64,000 nt of DNA from Shewanella oncorhynchi (GTDB lineage: Bacteria > Pseudomonadota > Gammaproteobacteria > Enterobacterales > Shewanellaceae): contig NZ_JABAEB010000003.1 in assembly GCF_012584455.1 (NCBI RefSeq), positions 344,217-408,216 of the forward strand, read 5' to 3'. The notes below the pieces were generated by a model. The model was not told the DNA's origin and did no database searches. It saw only the letters and a list, made by a program, of their open reading frames with translations. The translations under genes and the position numbers were made by a program. Below are positions 8,216 through 17,925 of this stretch, piece after piece. Each line of letters starts with the position of its first letter. Positions within the stretch are counted from its first letter, which is position 1.

Positions 8216-8620
8216 ATGTTAACTCAGGTAAAAACGTTAGTATTAGGTGGTTTAGTCTTAAGTGCCAGTACTGCAGTTTGGGCTGATGAAGCAGAAAAAG
8301 CGTTTAGTAAAGAAGCCATTGAATGTGCCGCTTACTATCAAATTAGCTCAGAAGCCATTGGGGCGATGAATGCACCACAAATGCAGGCCGTGGGTGAGCG
8401 TTTAAAAAGTTCTAAAATTGAGTCTGAGAATTTAGCTAAGAAATACAGCTCTGAAGCAGAGGTCACTCAAGCGGTTGCCGATGCTAAAGCCCGTCAAATC
8501 GAAAGCTTAGGTGGGTCAAGCAACTTAGGTGCGTTAATGGGTAAATATAAAGAAGAATGTAAAAACCTGTTAGCCGATCCACAAAAGCGTTTAAATTATT
8601 GGACTATGGCGACTATGTAA
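8216..8620 (+). CDS. Small exported protein of unknown function
   Basis: 134 residues starting at ATG 8216 (AAAAGGAAAA upstream), which gives a clean Sec signal peptide: MLTQVK, hydrophobic core, cleavage after AVWA. The mature chain is helical and charged with two Cys ('AIECAAYY' and 'KEECKNLL') that could form a disulfide in the periplasm. I do not recognise the family. A strong terminator follows at 8664-8687. It may share a transcript with the upstream GNATs. Confidence 0.8.
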   Translation: MLTQVKTLVLGGLVLSASTAVWADEAEKAFSKEAIECAAYYQISSEAIGAMNAPQMQAVGERLKSSKIESENLAKKYSSEAEVTQAVADAKARQIESLGGSSNLGALMGKYKEECKNLLADPQKRLNYWTMATM

Positions 8621-8663
8621 TCGTAGGTTTTAGTCAGGGTAATCGTTTACGGATTGTGAAGAG

Positions 8664-8687
8664 AAGGAGCCTGATGGCTCCTTTTTT
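8664..8687 (+). terminator. Rho-independent terminator
   Basis: GGAGCC (8666-8671) pairs with GGCTCC (8676-8681) around TGAT, extended by AA/TT and followed by six Ts. Confidence 0.9.
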
Positions 8688-8948
8688 GCGTTAAAGTACA
8701 AGCACTAAGGAGCTGATGGAGTCATTCATATTGAGTCGGTTTTCCCATAGATTTTAGCCTCGTTTGGTTTAGGGGCTTAGAACCAAGTTGCTTATTTTCG
8801 CTCGGCTGAAACTCAACCGCAGTTTTTAGGGTCTTAGTTACATGGTCAAGTATTTAAGCCTTGGGTTTAAATTCTCCTCAGTTTTAAATTCTTAGTTCAG
8901 TTTACGATATTCAAAGATAATCAAATATGAGTACTAAATGGGAGCACT
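8688..8948. other. Non-coding stretch
   Basis: No ORF with a ribosome site, repeat or hairpin worth naming apart from the terminator before it. GGGAG at 8940-8944 serves the next gene. Confidence 0.5.
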
Positions 8949-9344
8949 ATGGTATTAACAATAATGGCAGCGACTGTTTTGAGTGCTGGAGTCTGTGGCT
9001 ACCATTTAATCTATGGTAAGCGGGTTTTATTAGCGCCACTCTTGAAGGCGAATGTGTCACAGCAAAGCAAGCAAATGCTACTGTGCTTATTTCACTGCCA
9101 ATCGGTATTTTTTGTGGTTTCTACGGCTGCACTTTTAGCCTGTGCATTAAAGGTGATCCCTGGGATGTATGCCTTTAGCCTGTTGTTATTCCTCGGGATG
9201 AACTATGGGATCTTTGCGATTTGGCAGTTTTATATTGCCACTCTGAGTCCACCAAATAGTGGCCAGATGCTCATAGTGCAAGCGCTGATTTTCTTACTCA
9301 TTGGTATTTTGGCTATGCTAGGGCCACTCTTATCCGCCGCGTAA
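8949..9344 (+). CDS. Small integral membrane protein, unknown function
   Basis: 131 residues with four hydrophobic segments (about 3-22, 45-68, 72-95, 105-128) joined by very short loops, so nearly the whole protein is in the membrane. 'CGYHLIYGKRVLLAPLL' and 'CLFHCQSVFFVV' suggest a relation to uncharacterised small membrane proteins; no motif allows a function. It converges with the minus-strand binding-protein gene, 67 nt away. Confidence 0.72.
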   Translation: MVLTIMAATVLSAGVCGYHLIYGKRVLLAPLLKANVSQQSKQMLLCLFHCQSVFFVVSTAALLACALKVIPGMYAFSLLLFLGMNYGIFAIWQFYIATLSPPNSGQMLIVQALIFLLIGILAMLGPLLSAA

Positions 9345-9411
9345 ATTGCTCATGATAGCTTGATAAATCATCGCGATTGAAGCGTAAGAGTTTGAAAAAA
9401 TAAACAGCGAA

Positions 9412-10227
9412 TTATGGGGTTAATTGAATACCGTATTGGGCGGCGAGTTCAGCGAGTTTACCATTATTGATGAGCAGTTCAATCCAGTGCGAGAGCCTTT
9501 TACTATCGAGCTGTGAACTGGGGTTGAGTAAAATGCCATTGGCGTATTTTTGGTCCCATTTATCTGATATTAAAAGTAATTTTCTATCTTCTGGATGAAC
9601 CTTTAAATAATACTGTAGGTAAGAGTTAGTCACGGGCGCTATGTCGGCGCGTTCACGCAGAATACTTTCGATAGAGGCGTTATTGTGACTGACGAACAAG
9701 GGGCGAAATTGCTTTGCCAGCGTGTTCGCATCGGTTTCAAAGTGGGCAAACTGGTAGTGATATCCTTTGATAAACGCAATTGACTTGTTGGTTAAGTTTT
9801 TGAAATAGCTTTGGTTATGAGCTTTAGTTTTAAGTGCAATAAAGACTTCACCATCTATCATATGTAGCGGAATAAACTGAGTCGCTATTTTTTGCCATCC
9901 CCAAGCGGGATTCTCAAAGAGCATCATGTCGAAGCGACCTAAGGAATAGGCTTTATATCTGTGCTCAATACTGGTGACGGCAAATTTAAAGACCACTTCT
10001 TGTTGTACTTGATTTAATGCATTAATGATATCGAGTGTGAGACCTGTGTAACGGCCGTCTTGTTGTTGATGGACATAGGGAGCAAATTGATAACCACCGA
10101 CATGAATTGTCGGAATTGACTCGGGAATCGCTGGCGACTGAACTTTATCTTGGGCGATAGCCGCAGTAAATGCGCTAATGCTTAAGGCTAAACAAAAGAG
10201 TAGACGACACAACTGGCTCAATATCAT
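9412..10227 (-). CDS. Periplasmic substrate-binding protein, SBP_bac_3 type
   Basis: 271 residues. The start is placed at ATG 10227 (AAGGGG 5 nt upstream), giving a signal peptide that ends AAIAQ. The body follows the family-3 solute-binding fold: 'IHVGGYQFAPYVHQQQDGRYTGLTLDIINAL' at the start, 'RFDMMLFENPAWGW', and 'LSHWIELLINNGKLAELAAQYGI' at the end. No ABC permease or ATPase is next to it. Such orphan proteins in Shewanella and Vibrio are often free-standing sensors or of unknown role. Divergent from the DUF2157 operon. Confidence 0.82.
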   Translation of the reverse strand: MILSQLCRLLFCLALSISAFTAAIAQDKVQSPAIPESIPTIHVGGYQFAPYVHQQQDGRYTGLTLDIINALNQVQQEVVFKFAVTSIEHRYKAYSLGRFDMMLFENPAWGWQKIATQFIPLHMIDGEVFIALKTKAHNQSYFKNLTNKSIAFIKGYHYQFAHFETDANTLAKQFRPLFVSHNNASIESILRERADIAPVTNSYLQYYLKVHPEDRKLLLISDKWDQKYANGILLNPSSQLDSKRLSHWIELLINNGKLAELAAQYGIQLTP

Positions 10228-10364
10228 AGTCACCCCTTGTTATTTTTAGCATGAATGATTTTTTACAAGTATACACAATTTAATTTGTTCAATGCTGTCG
10301 ATAAAGTGCGAATTTTAAATCTGTCATAGTAAGCTAGCGCAAACAGGATGAGGGAGATTTCACA

Positions 10365-11462
10365 TTGAGCAAGATAAAATCTCAAGTGTGTGGTTGGGTT
10401 GAACAGGGACATATCACGCAAGAGCAGGCAAATAAGCTTTATCGACAGGTGACAGTCTTGCCGGATGGGTCTAGTTGGCGTCGCTTAATCGCTCATTTAT
10501 TACTCTGGTTCGGTGCGTTAAGTTTTGCCTGTGGGGTGATTTTTTTCTTTGCCTATAATTGGCAATCTTTGGGGCGATTTGCCAAATTTGGACTGATTGA
10601 AGTGGCTATAATACTTGCTATCAGCGCATTTGCTTGGCTCTATTATCGTGCCAACATTTATTCCCCCGTTAGCCCTTATCGTAAAGACAGCACTTTTGGT
10701 GCGACGACCGCCAATGGCGTGCTACTGGCCGCAAGTGTGTTAGTCGGTGGCTTATTAGCGTTAGTTGGGCAAACCTATCAAACGGGCGCCGATCCTTGGC
10801 AGTTATTCGCGCTATGGGCATTTGTTATCTTACCCTTTGCTTGGGTGGCGGGATTTGATGGTTTGTGGCTGTTGCTGGTGGGATTGCTAAACCTCAGCAT
10901 AGGGATATTTCTGGATTCCTTTTCCCATTTCTGGGGATTATTTTGGGGCGCTCAAGGACAATTGCTGATCTTTATCTGTTTGAATTTAGTTATCTATTAT
11001 GCTTTTGTACTTTTAGACCACAAAGTCGCGGGGCGCTGGCATGCGCCAATCCTTGAATATGCCTGTTCATTGTTTGCTATGGGTTGTTTTACTTGGTTAA
11101 TCACTTGGCTTATTTTCGACGATTTCCTTGAACGTGATAGCTTCAGCACTGGGATCTTCTGTGGTTATTTTGCCCATCTGATATTCGGATTCGTTATTTT
11201 TCGTTATAGATTACCACGCATATATCCCTTGGCCTTGGGCGGTTTTAGCCTGATTGCCGTAGGAGCCGCGTTACTGATAAAGCTGATGTTTGAGGATAAT
11301 GACCCCATAGGTGGATTTTTGTTTATTGGGCTTTATATCATTTTGGCAAGCACAGGTTTGAGTATTTGGTTGAGGGAGCTAAGCCGGAAACTTAAACCAC
11401 AGTTTGTAAGAATCGTCACTCAAGGGAGCGTGGGCGTGGGAGATGTTCATGAGCAACAATAA
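10365..11462 (+). CDS. DUF2157 membrane protein
   Basis: 365 residues. Start TTG 10365 with AGGGAG 8 nt upstream. The cytoplasmic N-terminal segment (about 1-45, with 'GWVEQGHITQEQANKLYRQ') is the DUF2157 signature; it is followed by about ten hydrophobic segments, including 'HLLLWFGALSFACGVIFFFAYNW', where most members of this family begin their membrane part. Function unknown. It overlaps the next gene by 14 nt and forms a three-gene unit with DUF4401 and GDYXXLXY proteins. Confidence 0.85.
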   Translation: MSKIKSQVCGWVEQGHITQEQANKLYRQVTVLPDGSSWRRLIAHLLLWFGALSFACGVIFFFAYNWQSLGRFAKFGLIEVAIILAISAFAWLYYRANIYSPVSPYRKDSTFGATTANGVLLAASVLVGGLLALVGQTYQTGADPWQLFALWAFVILPFAWVAGFDGLWLLLVGLLNLSIGIFLDSFSHFWGLFWGAQGQLLIFICLNLVIYYAFVLLDHKVAGRWHAPILEYACSLFAMGCFTWLITWLIFDDFLERDSFSTGIFCGYFAHLIFGFVIFRYRLPRIYPLALGGFSLIAVGAALLIKLMFEDNDPIGGFLFIGLYIILASTGLSIWLRELSRKLKPQFVRIVTQGSVGVGDVHEQQ

Positions 11463-12612
11463 TGGTTTACAGGATAGCGAAATGATCACTCGACCCTGCA
11501 CTGATAGTGTTACGTCAATCGACGCTTCGAGTGAATTAAGTCTAATCAAACACTGGCAAGCTTTGTATGCCGAAGGCAATGTTAGTGCAGCTCAAATGCC
11601 AGAAGACCATGATATCCCTTGGTATATTGCCACTATGCAGGCGTTTGCTGCTTGGATAGCGGCGTTGTTTTTATTGAGTTTCATGATGGCAGTGTTTGGT
11701 GCCATTTTTGAGCATGTTGAAGAAGATGTCATTTTATTTATCGGCTTAACCTATTTAGCCTTGGGGATTGGGCTGTATTTTTTACCGCGGCAACAGATTT
11801 TTATTGAACAATTTGCTTTTGCCGCCTGTTTGAGTGGTTTGATCAGTGTGGCATGGGGATTATTTGATTTAATTAACAATGATTTTAGCCTCACATGGTA
11901 TCTCTGTATGGCGGGTATTACATTGTTATTGTGGTGCTTGATTGCCCATGGGCTAGCCCAGTTTGTATTCGCTTTTTGCTTAAGTTGGTGCGTGATTGGC
12001 CTGATGGCAAAATTTGAACTGCTCAATTTTAGTCCGAGCCTTTTTGCCGTAGTCATTAGTCTAGTGTTATTAAATATCAATCAGTTCGGGCGTCATTATC
12101 GCAGGGCTCGGATGCTCATCTATGGTTTCGCACTCGCGTTGCTTTCGTTGCAGTTGATGCACGCTTTTAGTATGGACAGTATTTTTGAAGTCTTATTTAG
12201 CCCTTGGCAGCAAAGCCTGTGGCTGACACTGACTCATCTGTTGATTATTTTCGCTATTTGCGGATTTTTATTGGTGACAATCTTGCGCGAGCGCCAGCAA
12301 TCACTAAGCTCACCAGCGGCGCTAGGGTGTGTTATCGGTTTAGTCATCGTTAGCGGTTTATCTTTACCTATGCAGGGTTTATCAACGGCTATTCTATTGA
12401 TCTTGCTTGGTCATTATTGCAACGAGTCTTGGTTGAAAGGTATGGGAATGGTGTCGGCGCTGTTATTTGTCAGCGGGTATTATTATTCCCTAGAGACGAC
12501 TCTGTTACTTAAATCTGGTTATTTGATGGGCTTAGGCGCCTTGCTGTTGGTGGCAAGGTTAGTGATGTGGCGGTTATTTCCTGCCAATGAAAATGCCAAG
12601 GAGACTGTGTGA
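11449..12612 (+). CDS. DUF4401 membrane protein
   Basis: 387 residues. ATG 11449 is preferred over ATG 11443 because GGGAG sits 6 nt before the former and directly abuts the latter. A polar N-terminus of about 60 residues ('LIKHWQALYAEGNVSAAQMP') is followed by about ten membrane segments, as in DUF4401 proteins that regularly follow DUF2157 proteins. Function unknown; probably a membrane partner of the preceding protein. Its stop codon overlaps the next start (TGATG at 12610-12614). Confidence 0.82.
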   Translation: MSNNNGLQDSEMITRPCTDSVTSIDASSELSLIKHWQALYAEGNVSAAQMPEDHDIPWYIATMQAFAAWIAALFLLSFMMAVFGAIFEHVEEDVILFIGLTYLALGIGLYFLPRQQIFIEQFAFAACLSGLISVAWGLFDLINNDFSLTWYLCMAGITLLLWCLIAHGLAQFVFAFCLSWCVIGLMAKFELLNFSPSLFAVVISLVLLNINQFGRHYRRARMLIYGFALALLSLQLMHAFSMDSIFEVLFSPWQQSLWLTLTHLLIIFAICGFLLVTILRERQQSLSSPAALGCVIGLVIVSGLSLPMQGLSTAILLILLGHYCNESWLKGMGMVSALLFVSGYYYSLETTLLLKSGYLMGLGALLLVARLVMWRLFPANENAKETV

Positions 12613-13127
12613 TGGGCAATGTGATGGGAAAACTGTCGGCTTCACATAAATGGGCGCTTGGACTCGTATTATTCACAACAGTGACGATTCTCGCTGGCGT
12701 GAATTGGCGCATTTTCAAATTCGAACAACTCCTTAATCACGGCCAAGTGGTGCGTTTTGCATTAGCACCGGTCGATCCGCGCTCATTAATGCAGGGTGAT
12801 TACATGGCGCTTGAATATGCCATTGCGCGCGATGTGCGTAGCGCCTTAGCGCCGCAACAAATGCAGGGGCAGTTATTGCTGGCTGTCGATGGGCAAAAAG
12901 TGGCGCGTTTTGTGGACTTTTATACCGACCAAGCACTCGGTAAAGATCAACTACGAGTGCAGTTTCGTGTCCGTAGTAATCAAATTAAGCTCGCATCGAA
13001 CAGCTTTTTCTTTGAAGAAGGACAAGCCGATCATTTTAGTGCAGCTAAATACGGTGAGTTTAGAGTGAATTTGCAAGGTGAGTTACTGCTCGTCAGTTTA
13101 CTCGATGAAAAGCTTCAGCCCTTATAA
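12612..13127 (+). CDS. GDYXXLXY-domain membrane-anchored protein
   Basis: 171 residues. One N-terminal membrane anchor (about 12-30), then a beta-rich domain holding the name-giving motif 'MQGDYMALEYAIA' near residue 60. This family regularly accompanies DUF2157 and DUF4401 proteins; role unknown. The one-base overlap with the DUF4401 gene indicates coupled translation. The C-terminal part ('EFRVNLQGELLLVSLLDEKLQPL') is likely periplasmic. Confidence 0.85.
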   Translation: MGNVMGKLSASHKWALGLVLFTTVTILAGVNWRIFKFEQLLNHGQVVRFALAPVDPRSLMQGDYMALEYAIARDVRSALAPQQMQGQLLLAVDGQKVARFVDFYTDQALGKDQLRVQFRVRSNQIKLASNSFFFEEGQADHFSAAKYGEFRVNLQGELLLVSLLDEKLQPL

Positions 13128-13185
13128 CCCTATGTCAGGATTGCCATCCATTTGTTCTGCTTAATTGATTAACCTCGATTTATCT

Positions 13186-13211
13186 CTGGCCGCACTGTGT
13201 AGTGCGGCCAG
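13186..13211. other. Perfect 11-bp hairpin
   Basis: CTGGCCGCACT (13186-13196) pairs with AGTGCGGCCAG (13201-13211) around GTGT. No T-run on the + side, so it may act as a weak or Rho-assisted terminator for the DUF2157 operon. It lies 59 nt after the GDYXXLXY stop. Confidence 0.6.
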
Positions 13212-13410
13212 CATCTCCCGTACTGCTTTCTTCCTAGTTCTGATCGCTAAATCGCACGAATAATATCCACCTTAAGTTGCAACTTTGATGCAACCAATTT
13301 GTAACCTTGACCGTCTATAGTATCGTCAGTCTTCGAGGTGACATCACCTTGAAGCATCTAAGCGCATCAATTAAATACCAAATATTAAAACAATACATTT
13401 AGGGGTCTCA

Positions 13411-16245
13411 ATGTTTAACACTAAAACTGTGCTGGCGTTAGCCATCAGCAGCGTTTGTGGGCTTGCCCATGGCGCGGATAATGTGATCATTTCTGAATAC
13501 GTCGAAGGCAGCAGCAATAATAAAGCTATCGAACTGCATAACCCAACCGCGGGCGCTATTGATTTAAGCCAATATCAATTGCGCTTCTATTTTAATGGCA
13601 GCACAAATGTCGGCACGACCATTGCGCTCACTGGCTCATTAGCGGCGGGGGCGACTTATGTGGTTGCCGATAATGACTCTTCTGCCGATATCCTTGCAGT
13701 CACAAATCAACAGAGTAGCGCCAGCTTCTTTAACGGCGACGATGCGATTGAACTGACCTATCAAAATCAAGTCATTGATAGTTTAGGCCAAGTCGGTGTT
13801 GATCCCGGTGCCGAGTGGGGCAGTGGTGATCTCTCCACTCAAGATAATACCCTGCGCCGTAATCCTGATCTGCTGATTGCCGATCCTATCAGTACTGATG
13901 CAGTAAGCTTTAGCACTTGGCTAGGTTTTGCTAAGGACGATGTTTCTGATCTTGGTAAGTTCAGTGTGGGTACGCCAACCGATCCCGTCGACCCTCCACC
14001 AAGCTCTTTAGTGTGCGGCGAAGAAGCCACAGCAATTCATGCGCTTCAAGGCGCGGGCGCTGCTAGCCCTCTCAATGGTCAAACTTTAGTGGTTGAGGCG
14101 GTTGTCGTCAGTAATCAAGAAGCAGGTCTTAAGGGCATTTTTGTACAAATGGCCGATAACGAAGCCGATAGCGAGCCCCAAACCTCGGAAGGTGTGTTTG
14201 TGTATACCGGCACTGCACCCACAGCTTATGTGGCAGGCGATCGTATTCGTTTAAAAGCCAAAGTCACTGAATATCAAGGCTTAACTGAACTAACGACTTT
14301 ATCTGATCACAAGTTGTGTGCCACAGGACAAACGTTACCGACGGCCGCGCTAGTGACCTTACCTGTTAACAGCAGTGATGATTTTGAGCCCTTTGAGGGC
14401 ATGCGTGTTCGTTTTAGCCAAGATTTAGTGGTGAATGAAGTCTATAACCTAGGCCGTTATGGCGAGATTTCATTAGGCAGTCAGCGCCACTTTATTGGTA
14501 CGCAGGTGGCTGCGCCGGGCGCGGATGCGCTGGCGGTGAGCGCAGCCAACCAACGTGACAGTATTTTATTGGATGACGGTTTAACGGCGCAGAATCCTGA
14601 TCCTGTGCAATTCCCCGCTCCTGGTTTGAGCGCATCAAACACAGTGCGTGTAGGCGATAAAGCCACATCGCTTACGGGTGTAATGCACTATGGCTTTAAT
14701 TTGTATCGCATTATGCCAATCGAGACGGTGAACTTTGTGGCTGAAAACCCACGCCCAGTTGCGCCCACATTGGTTGAGGGTGGTAATCTAAAAGTCGCTA
14801 GCTTTAACGTGCTTAATTACTTCAATGGTGATGGCCAAGGTGCAGGTTTCCCAACCGCGCGTGGTGCCAATACCTTAAGCGAGTTTGAGCGTCAAAAGGC
14901 GAAGATTGTCAGTGCCATGGTGGGCATTAGTGCCGATGTATTTGGTTTGATGGAAATTGAAAATGATGGCTTTGGCACTAATTCAGCCATTGCCGATTTA
15001 GTCGCAGGTTTGAATGCCGCAGTGGGTGAAGCGCGTTATGCTTATATCGCGCCAACAGGCATGAATGCGATTGGCACCGATGCCATCACAGTCGGCTTGA
15101 TTTATCGCAGTGATAAAGTCACGCCGCAGGGCGCTGCACGTATTTTATCCAGTGCAAATTCGCCATTAGATAGCGATCAACAGCCCCTGTTTGACGATAG
15201 CAAAAACCGTCCAATGCTGACGCAAGCCTTTAGCGTGAACGGCAGTGAAGAAGGCGTAGTTGTTGCGGTTAATCACCTTAAATCTAAGGGCAGTGAATGT
15301 GCGGGCGAACCTGATCTTAACGACGGTCAAGGCAACTGTAATATCACTCGTACCCGTGCGGCGACGGCTGCAGGTCAATGGATTAGCGAGCAATATCCAG
15401 ATCAAGGCGTACTGCTGATTGGTGATTTGAACGCCTATGCGAAGGAAGATCCATTAACGGCCTTAGGTAATGCAGGCTTTAGTGAGCTGTTTGCCAAACT
15501 TGAAAAGCCAAATCCTTATTCCTATGTATTCTCGGCTGAATCGGGTCAGTTGGACCATGCTTTAGCAAACGCTGCCCTGGTGGATAAAGTGGTGGATGTG
15601 ACGCAGTGGCATATCAATACCGACGAACCACGTGTATTGGATTACAACGAAGAGTTTAAGACACCTGCTCAAATCCAAGACTTATTCGCAAGTGATGCTT
15701 ATCGCTCATCGGATCACGATCCTGTGGTGATTTCACTCTTGCTCGAAGCGGAAAAAGTCGCGCCAGTGGCCAGTTTCACCCAAGTGGTGAATGGCGCAGC
15801 GGTGCAACTGACATCCACTTCAACCGACAGCGATGGACAAATCGTGTCTGCCGAGTGGAGCTTTGGTGATAACACAGTCGCAGTGGGTGAGGTAGTGACT
15901 CACAGTTACAGCCAAAGCGGTGAGTATCTGGTCACGCTAACTGTGACTGATAACGACGGCCTAACCCATAGCACGTCGCAAATGGTGACAGTGGTTGCTG
16001 GAGAGGTGAAACAACCACCCGTTGCACAAATTCAGCGTATCAATTTACTGTTCGTCGATATGTTTATCTCGACTAGCTATGATACCGATGGCGTGATCAA
16101 GCAACATAAATGGACGTTCGACAATGGCACTCGCGCTAACGGTCAAGTGGTATTGCGCCTTGCCCGCCGTGGACAACACACTGTTGAACTGACCGTTAAA
16201 GATAACGACAAGTTAACGGATACCACGACGCTGACTTACCGTTAA
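13411..16245 (+). CDS. ExeM/NucH-family extracellular nuclease with PKD repeats
   Basis: 944 residues. Domains: Sec signal peptide (to about 21, GLAHGAD); lamin-tail domain (about 22-165, 'VIISEYVEGSSNNKAIEL'); an OB-like beta region (about 200-445); an endonuclease/exonuclease/phosphatase domain from about 460 ('LKVASFNVLNYFN') to 775, with 'MEIEND', 'GDLNAY' and 'SSDHDPVV' catalytic landmarks; two PKD-like domains (about 783-865 and 868-944). Known Shewanella homologues ExeM and ExeS degrade extracellular DNA. The C-terminus has no GlyGly-CTERM membrane tail, which suggests the ExeS-like secreted form rather than ExeM (from memory). Own transcript: terminator at 16282. Confidence 0.9.
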   Translation: MFNTKTVLALAISSVCGLAHGADNVIISEYVEGSSNNKAIELHNPTAGAIDLSQYQLRFYFNGSTNVGTTIALTGSLAAGATYVVADNDSSADILAVTNQQSSASFFNGDDAIELTYQNQVIDSLGQVGVDPGAEWGSGDLSTQDNTLRRNPDLLIADPISTDAVSFSTWLGFAKDDVSDLGKFSVGTPTDPVDPPPSSLVCGEEATAIHALQGAGAASPLNGQTLVVEAVVVSNQEAGLKGIFVQMADNEADSEPQTSEGVFVYTGTAPTAYVAGDRIRLKAKVTEYQGLTELTTLSDHKLCATGQTLPTAALVTLPVNSSDDFEPFEGMRVRFSQDLVVNEVYNLGRYGEISLGSQRHFIGTQVAAPGADALAVSAANQRDSILLDDGLTAQNPDPVQFPAPGLSASNTVRVGDKATSLTGVMHYGFNLYRIMPIETVNFVAENPRPVAPTLVEGGNLKVASFNVLNYFNGDGQGAGFPTARGANTLSEFERQKAKIVSAMVGISADVFGLMEIENDGFGTNSAIADLVAGLNAAVGEARYAYIAPTGMNAIGTDAITVGLIYRSDKVTPQGAARILSSANSPLDSDQQPLFDDSKNRPMLTQAFSVNGSEEGVVVAVNHLKSKGSECAGEPDLNDGQGNCNITRTRAATAAGQWISEQYPDQGVLLIGDLNAYAKEDPLTALGNAGFSELFAKLEKPNPYSYVFSAESGQLDHALANAALVDKVVDVTQWHINTDEPRVLDYNEEFKTPAQIQDLFASDAYRSSDHDPVVISLLLEAEKVAPVASFTQVVNGAAVQLTSTSTDSDGQIVSAEWSFGDNTVAVGEVVTHSYSQSGEYLVTLTVTDNDGLTHSTSQMVTVVAGEVKQPPVAQIQRINLLFVDMFISTSYDTDGVIKQHKWTFDNGTRANGQVVLRLARRGQHTVELTVKDNDKLTDTTTLTYR

Positions 16246-16281
16246 GCCAGTTTTTGTATTCCGTTGATTTTAAGTGACGCC

Positions 16282-16310
16282 AAGCCCGCAGCCGCGGGCT
16301 TTTGTTTTTG
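16282..16310 (+). terminator. Rho-independent terminator after the nuclease gene
   Basis: AGCCCGC (16283-16289) pairs with GCGGGCT (16294-16300) around a 4-nt loop, followed by TTTTGTTTTT. Confidence 0.88.
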
Positions 16311-16939
16311 CCTAAAAGCAAGATAACTTTGTCGTCAGTTGCTGTGACGCATCAATTGTCATTGTTTCCCCAGTGACTCATCACCTCTTTATTTAACAAG
16401 AAGCCTCCCTGAGGGCTCTAATAAAATATCTCTGTTTTAGAAGGTTACAGGTGCAACAATGCCAATCTTAACTAACTCTTCTGCTGTTCGTTTAGCTAAA
16501 AAGCTATTGCCCCAAAGTTTACCACAGCTTGAAGTTCAGCCATTTGTTGTCTGATAATTTGAGATACATAAAGTAATGACTACCAAAAAGTAAGGCCTGA
16601 CCATCAGGGATTTCATAAACCGTTACAGTTGATCAGACTTTGAAGTGATTCTCGGGAGCAAAATCTAGTATTTGGCGTTAGCTTTGGCTTAAAGCGCTTC
16701 TGCCCCATTCTTAATTGAAACCAGTAGACTCGTCGTATCAAGCTTGGATATTGACCGGCCTTTGTTAATGAGTATTGTTGTGCTTACAGCTATTTTGGAA
16801 AAATAAGGTAACAAATCAACAAATAATAATGTGTGATTTTTCTTTTTTTCTATATGTATAGAACGTTAATTGGGATCTGAGGTGACGATAAAACAAGAAA
16901 GTAACCTGTTGATTTATTGAGCAGTAATAGTGCAGCAAT
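16311..16939. other. Gene-poor AT-rich stretch with possible gene remnants
   Basis: No full gene. A 31-codon ORF at 16459-16554 (+, MPILTNSSAVRLAKK...) reads like the N-terminus of a protein and stops abruptly; AGGTG lies 6 nt before its ATG. On the minus strand near 16700-16800 there is a stretch translating to 'NKGRSISKLDTTSLL' before a stop. Both may be decayed genes; I cannot name either parent. 16800-16930 is strongly AT-rich. Confidence 0.35.
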
Positions 16940-17182
16940 TCAGCGCAAAATGTTTAGCCATGATTCAACCATGTATGGTTGGGGAGTAGAGCCCCAATGC
17001 ATTAATCTTTCGTTAATAACAACCGCTGGTGAGCTCACCACTCTATAGTCCATCATCACTTCTGGATTTGATTCCATAATCAAGTTAATACTGATGCCAC
17101 GATTAGTCGCTATAGTAGTGATTAACGCTGCTGTACTTGTGCATTTTGTGCATCCATTGCCCAAAACTTTTATGTATAGCAT
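16940..17182 (-). CDS. Thioredoxin-like small redox-active disulfide protein
   Basis: 80 residues of the minimal thioredoxin family ('small redox-active disulfide protein 2'). Active-site C11-T-K-C14 lies right after the first strand (MLYIKVLGNG), and a cis-proline position is visible at P52 (VVSSPAVVIN). No signal peptide, so cytoplasmic. In many genomes this family sits next to a DUF318-type permease and an ArsR regulator; neither is here, so the gene looks like an orphan in a gene-poor region. Physiological partner unknown. Confidence 0.82.
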   Translation of the reverse strand: MLYIKVLGNGCTKCTSTAALITTIATNRGISINLIMESNPEVMMDYRVVSSPAVVINERLMHWGSTPQPYMVESWLNILR

Positions 17183-17925
17183 TTTTTACACTCTCACAAA
17201 ATGGATCATTCACTCAGTGCCACTGTTATTGGAGATAGGATAAGGACACTTTGCAAAAATTCACTTTAATGCGATAACGGTTAAAATCTATGTGCGCACT
17301 ATGCCTTTTGGTTTTATTCTAATCAACTAGAGCTTCATTAAAATTTAGGTGTTTTTCTTAAATTTTTGTTAACCTTAGTGTGCTTAAGTAAGGTAAAAAC
17401 GTAAGTGCTCCGTACAACTGATGACCTAAGTAGTCTTCGCTACTCATACACTTAAGCTATAATTTTTTAATATTAGAGCTTAAGTATCCGTACTAATTAT
17501 GTTAATTACTAATACTTTACAACTCTCTCTTTTCGTTTAATATGCGAATTACAATCACTTTTTTATGTAGGATTATGGACCCTCACCGACGATACGCTGT
17601 AACTTCAGTTGTTGCAGCCATTATCAATAAACATTGTCTTTCCATTTATTTCAATGAGTTAAGACAACTTTCTACACAATCAAATACACGGCTAATCAAA
17701 AAGTTGATAGCAAGTAGTAGATGGTTTGTTCTGAGAATTTCAAATCATACCCCAAGCCCGTTCTGGGAAAGGTCCTTTCGTTATATTCTTTTGTTATTTA
17801 AGAAGATTATTTCATGAGTTGTATCTAAGCTATCTTTCGATATTTAGCTGAGCTCATTGAGTTTCAGTATCAATTGTCTATTCATTTTTCTTGTTCAACT
17901 TAAAGCGGAACCCAGAGCCACGACT
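17183..17925. other. Gene-poor AT-rich stretch
   Basis: No gene I can support. An ORF at 17542-17817 (91 codons) has a poorly spaced AGGA and no recognisable family. The segment 17320-17540 is rich in A/T runs and contains several TTAAG words. It probably holds the promoter of the following CNNM gene, but no element is clear. Confidence 0.45.

Noticed and set aside
17542..17817. 91-codon + strand ORF before the CNNM gene
   Set aside because: AGGA too close to the second Met, no family resemblance, composition like the surrounding AT-rich DNA. Left as unsupported.
17857..17925. N-terminal extension of the CNNM protein (23 residues)
   Set aside because: The family begins directly with the first membrane helix at MEIFIL, and the extension lacks a ribosome site.
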